From: Ramlibacter sp.
GTDB lineage: Bacteria; Pseudomonadota; Gammaproteobacteria; Burkholderiales; Burkholderiaceae
Length of the DNA stretch: 7,478 nucleotides
Assembly (NCBI GenBank): GCA_014376915.1
Contig: JACMQP010000104.1
Coordinates: forward strand, 1-7,478
Direction: 5' to 3'
The notes below the pieces were generated by a model, which had not been told where the DNA came from, did not search any database, and worked only from the letters and a program-made list of their open reading frames with translations. The position numbers and the translations under genes were made by a program. Below are positions 5,025 to 7,478 of this stretch, in pieces (the first letter of the stretch is position 1; every line of letters starts with the position of its first letter).

Positions 5025-6272
5025 ATGAGTGGCAAATGGATCGAGGGCAACGACATCAATTTGCTGGAGAACGGCGAAGAGTTCTATCCCCGCGTGTTCG
5101 GGCGCATCGCGAACGCCCGCCGCGAGGTGGTGCTGGAAACGTTCATTCTGTTCGAGGACAAGGTCGGCCTGCAGCTGCATGAGGCCCTGGTTGCGGCGGC
5201 CCGGCGCGGCGTTCAGGTGGACGTGACCGTTGACGGCTTCGGCTCGCCTGACCTGTCGCACAACTTCGTTTCGACGCTGTGCGACGCTGGGGTGCGGCTG
5301 CACGTCTTCGAGCCCGGCAAGCCCGTGCTCGGCAAGCGCATCAACCTGCTGCGCCGCATGCACCGCAAGATCGTCGTGATCGACGGCGAGATCGCGTTCG
5401 TCGGCGGCATCAACTATTCGGCTGACCACCTGGGCGACTTCGGCCCCGAGGCAAAGCAGGACTACGCGATCGAGATCCGCGGACCGCTGGTGGCCGAAAT
5501 CCACCGCTTTACCCACGGCGCCCTGGCCTCCGGCATGCGCCACCAGCGCCAGCGCCAATGGTGGCGCCGCAGAAAGGAGCTGCGTTCCACACCGCAGGAC
5601 TCGCCGCAGGCCGGCAGCGCCGAGTGCATCTTTGTCACCCGCGATAACGGCGACCACCAGAACGACATCGAGCGCCACTATCGCATCGCAATCCGCGCGG
5701 CGCGCAAGCGGGTGATCATCGCCAACGCCTACTTCTTCCCCGGCTACCGGCTGATCAAGGAAATGCGCAAGGCCGCCCGACGCGGCGTCGAAATCAACCT
5801 GATCCTGCAGGGCAGGCCCGACATGCAGATCGTCAAGACCGCCGCCAGCACGCTGTACCGCCACCTGATCAAGGGCGGCATCAAGATCTACGAATACACA
5901 GACCGGCCGCTGCACAGCAAGGTGGCGGTGGCCGATGACGAATGGGCGACGGTCGGCTCCAGCAACCTGGACCCGCTCAGCCTCTCGCTGAACCTCGAGG
6001 CCAATGTCGTGATCCGGGACCGCGGCTTCAACCAGCAGCTGACCGTACGACTCGAGCACCTGATCCGCAACAGCTGCACCCAGATCCAGAAGCACGACGT
6101 GAACGAGCCGGGCTTCTGGCACCTGGTGCGCAGCTACCTCGCCTTCCACATGATCCGTCGCTACCACCGTTGGGCCCTGTGGCTGCCGCGCCATCTGCCC
6201 AAACTGCACCCGGCCACCATCGATCCGCGGGCATCGGCCGGCCCCACGCTGCAGGTCAAGGAGGCGCAATGA
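5025..6272 (+). CDS. clsB: Cardiolipin synthase B (phospholipase D superfamily)
   Basis: The product is 415 residues, against 413 for E. coli ClsB (YbhO). Two HKD motifs define the phospholipase D superfamily active site: H113-K115-D120 in MHRKIVVIDGEIAFVGGIN and H297-K299-D304 in LHSKVAVADDEWATVGSSN. Both are intact. The enzyme is predicted to transfer a phosphatidyl group between phospholipids, making cardiolipin and possibly phosphatidylglycerol or related headgroup-exchange products. It lacks the two N-terminal transmembrane segments of ClsA, which supports the ClsB assignment; a basic, aromatic C-terminal stretch (about 364-395) could associate with the membrane. The start at 5025 is chosen because GAGGA (5013-5017) lies seven bases before it, overlapping the ybhP stop. 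The frame is open further upstream, but that part overlaps ybhP. The stop overlaps the ybhN start (ATGA), indicating translational coupling. Confidence 0.95.
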   Translation: MSGKWIEGNDINLLENGEEFYPRVFGRIANARREVVLETFILFEDKVGLQLHEALVAAARRGVQVDVTVDGFGSPDLSHNFVSTLCDAGVRLHVFEPGKPVLGKRINLLRRMHRKIVVIDGEIAFVGGINYSADHLGDFGPEAKQDYAIEIRGPLVAEIHRFTHGALASGMRHQRQRQWWRRRKELRSTPQDSPQAGSAECIFVTRDNGDHQNDIERHYRIAIRAARKRVIIANAYFFPGYRLIKEMRKAARRGVEINLILQGRPDMQIVKTAASTLYRHLIKGGIKIYEYTDRPLHSKVAVADDEWATVGSSNLDPLSLSLNLEANVVIRDRGFNQQLTVRLEHLIRNSCTQIQKHDVNEPGFWHLVRSYLAFHMIRRYHRWALWLPRHLPKLHPATIDPRASAGPTLQVKEAQ

Positions 6273-7303
6273 CCACCGACACCTTTGACAACCCGCGGCC
6301 CGACGCCCCGCCCCGCGAGCCGGTCCGCCAGTCCAGGACGCGATGGTCGCAGCGCAGCTGGTGGCCGTGGGCAAAACGCGGCGTGACGCTGGCTTTCTTC
6401 GTGGCGGTCTTGGCGCTGCTGTGGCGTTACGCAGAACACATCGACTGGGAGGATGTGTGGTCGTCGGTCAAGGACACGCCACGTGCGGCGCTCGCGGTCG
6501 CGACCGCTCTGGCCATCGCCAGCCACCTGCTTTACAGCTGCTTCGACCTGCTGGGCCGCCGCTACACCGGCCACAACCTGCCAACGCCGATGGTGATGAT
6601 GATCACTTTCATCAGCTACGCGTTCAACCTGACCATCGGCTCGCTGGTCGGCGGGGTCGGGTTCCGCTACCGGATGTACTCGCAAGCGGGGCTGGACAAG
6701 GGTGTTATCACCCGCATCGTATCGATGAGCATGCTAACCAACTGGCTGGGCTACAAGCTGCTGGCCGGCCTGCTATTCATCTTCCATCCGCTGGTGCTGC
6801 CGCCGGCCTGGCATCTGGGCAACCACGGATTGCAGTGGGTCGGCGCCGTTCTCGTCGCGATCTCGGGCGGGTACATCCTGGCCTGCGTGCGCATGAGCGA
6901 GCGCCGCTGGGAGGTGCGCGGCCACCAAGTCTATCTGCCGCCGTGGCGCATGGCGCTTCTGCAGATGGGAGTGTCGTGCCTGAATTGGATGCTCATGGCC
7001 GGCATCGTTTACGTATTGCTCGGCGACAAGATCGCCTACACCGACGTCCTCACGGTGCTGCTGGTCGGCGCCATCGCCGGCGTCGTGGCCCACGTGCCGG
7101 CGGGCCTGGGCGTGTTCGAGTTCGTCTTCGTCGCGCTGCTGTCGCACCAGGTCCCGGAAGGCCGGTTGCTGGCGGCTCTGCTGGGCTACCGCGCGCTGTA
7201 CTACGTCGTGCCGATGTTGATCGCCGCGGTGATGTACTTGGTGTTCGAGCTCAAGGCCAGGCGCGGCAAGCTGCGGCCCAGTCCCTCGAAAGCGGTGGAC
7301 TGA
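6269..7303 (+). CDS. ybhN: YbhN-like multi-pass membrane protein (LPG synthase TM-domain family, UPF0104)
   Basis: The product is 344 residues, slightly longer than E. coli YbhN because of a proline-rich cytosolic N-terminus (1-35). About eight hydrophobic segments are visible, near 38-52, 74-93, 108-128, 150-172, 188-206, 228-250, 258-290 (probably two) and 306-326. The segment HVPAGLGVFEFVF (275-287) is the conserved Pro-x-Gly-x-Gly-x-x-Glu signature of the lysylphosphatidylglycerol-synthase transmembrane family. The catalytic aminoacyl-transferase domain of MprF is absent, as in other YbhN/UPF0104 proteins. An inner-membrane role in lipid handling or flipping is plausible given the family and the neighbouring clsB, but the biochemical function is not established. 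GGAG (6260-6263) precedes the ATG, which overlaps the clsB stop as ATGA. It is the third gene of the operon. Confidence 0.9.
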   Translation: MTTDTFDNPRPDAPPREPVRQSRTRWSQRSWWPWAKRGVTLAFFVAVLALLWRYAEHIDWEDVWSSVKDTPRAALAVATALAIASHLLYSCFDLLGRRYTGHNLPTPMVMMITFISYAFNLTIGSLVGGVGFRYRMYSQAGLDKGVITRIVSMSMLTNWLGYKLLAGLLFIFHPLVLPPAWHLGNHGLQWVGAVLVAISGGYILACVRMSERRWEVRGHQVYLPPWRMALLQMGVSCLNWMLMAGIVYVLLGDKIAYTDVLTVLLVGAIAGVVAHVPAGLGVFEFVFVALLSHQVPEGRLLAALLGYRALYYVVPMLIAAVMYLVFELKARRGKLRPSPSKAVD

Positions 7304-7304
7304 A

Positions 7305-7478
7305 ATGCAAGCCCGTCTCGCCAGCGAAATCGACTTGACGGGCTTTCGTGAGGAAGCGCGTTCGTTGCTGGCCCATCAGGTGCCGCCGGAGCAGGTCGAC
7401 TGGATCACCGCTGACAACAGCGACCAGTTCGCCGAAGTCGTGCCCGCGGACGCCAAGGGCTCGAAATACGTTCCGCGC
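7305..7478 (+). CDS. Probable DUF4130/UdgX-type DNA repair protein (N-terminus, cut by the window edge)
   Basis: The frame opens at ATG 7305, one base after the ybhN stop, and runs 58 codons to the window edge without a stop. It begins MQARLASEIDLTGFREEARS, then LLAHQVPPEQVDW, an acidic stretch with DQFAEVV, and ends at KYVPR. The pattern of ASE-x-D-x-x-GFR-x-x-AR-x-LL, a VPPE-x-V-x-W turn and a linker ending in VPR is what I recall at the start of proteins that join a TIGR03915/DUF4130 domain to a UdgX-like uracil-DNA-binding domain, common in Burkholderiales and usually next to a radical-SAM partner. UdgX binds uracil in DNA very tightly and can crosslink to it. The ribosome binding site is weak, so expression may rely on coupling to ybhN. 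The call rests on 58 residues and memory of family members. Confidence 0.6.
   Translation, partial: MQARLASEIDLTGFREEARSLLAHQVPPEQVDWITADNSDQFAEVVPADAKGSKYVPR

Noticed and set aside
4034..5059. A 341-codon open frame on the minus strand opposite ybhP
   Set aside because: It is antisense to ybhP, whose full set of EEP motifs is present, and it overlaps the PagL start and the intergenic region. Its translation looks like a codon shadow.
4845..6374. A 509-codon open frame on the minus strand opposite clsB
   Set aside because: It lies antisense to clsB, which has intact HKD motifs, correct length and overlapping coupling to its neighbours. Long antisense frames are common in high-GC DNA, and the translation shows no recognisable domain.
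6343..7338. A 331-codon plus-strand frame overlapping ybhN
   Set aside because: It is out of frame with ybhN, rich in Arg/Gly/Ala and without hydrophobic segments, while the ybhN frame shows clear transmembrane segments and the family motif.
1..7478. CRISPR array, tRNA, rRNA, insertion sequence or prophage
   Set aside because: No regularly spaced repeats, cloverleaf-like sequence, transposase motifs or terminal inverted repeats were seen by eye on either strand.

Overview
The window is high-GC DNA with strong G/C bias at third codon positions. Its gene content suggests a betaproteobacterium of the order Burkholderiales, probably Comamonadaceae-like: a TctB-type tricarboxylate transporter start, a Spy-like LTxxQ protein, a PagL deacylase, the ybhP-clsB-ybhN operon and the start of what looks like a DUF4130/UdgX-type DNA repair gene. 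The taxonomy is inferred from gene families and composition, not from a marker gene.

Left part (1-2404): the first 20 codons of a tctB-like gene leave the window on the minus strand (1-61). A mostly non-coding stretch with one possible very small ORF follows. Next come a small secreted protein of unknown function (minus, 382-735) and, divergent from it, a Spy/CpxP-like periplasmic protein (plus, 949-1473). A clean intrinsic terminator (1502-1533) separates that gene from a convergent small secreted protein with an internal 51-residue-period repeat (minus, 1567-2067).

Middle (2405-4246): a flavodoxin-fold NAD(P)H/FMN oxidoreductase with an unusual five-cysteine cluster (plus, 2405-3475) runs convergently, with a 10-base gap, into a PagL-type lipid A 3-O-deacylase (minus, 3486-4037). 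The conserved-looking glutamate near the end of that enzyme appears replaced.

Right part (4247-7478): a tight plus-strand operon in the order known from enterobacteria, ybhP (EEP-fold phosphodiesterase/nuclease-like), clsB (cardiolipin synthase with two HKD motifs) and ybhN (multi-pass membrane protein). Two bases after ybhN begins a gene whose N-terminus resembles DUF4130/UdgX uracil-DNA-binding proteins; it runs off the right edge.

Most genes here act on the cell envelope: secreted small proteins, a periplasmic chaperone-like protein, lipid A remodelling and phospholipid synthesis. A short word, TGTAGGA(C/G), occurs five times, always between main genes and on either strand. It may be a shared regulatory site. 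No CRISPR array, tRNA, rRNA, insertion sequence or prophage was seen, and no clear unprecedented system; the recurring intergenic word and the cysteine-rich flavoprotein are the best leads.
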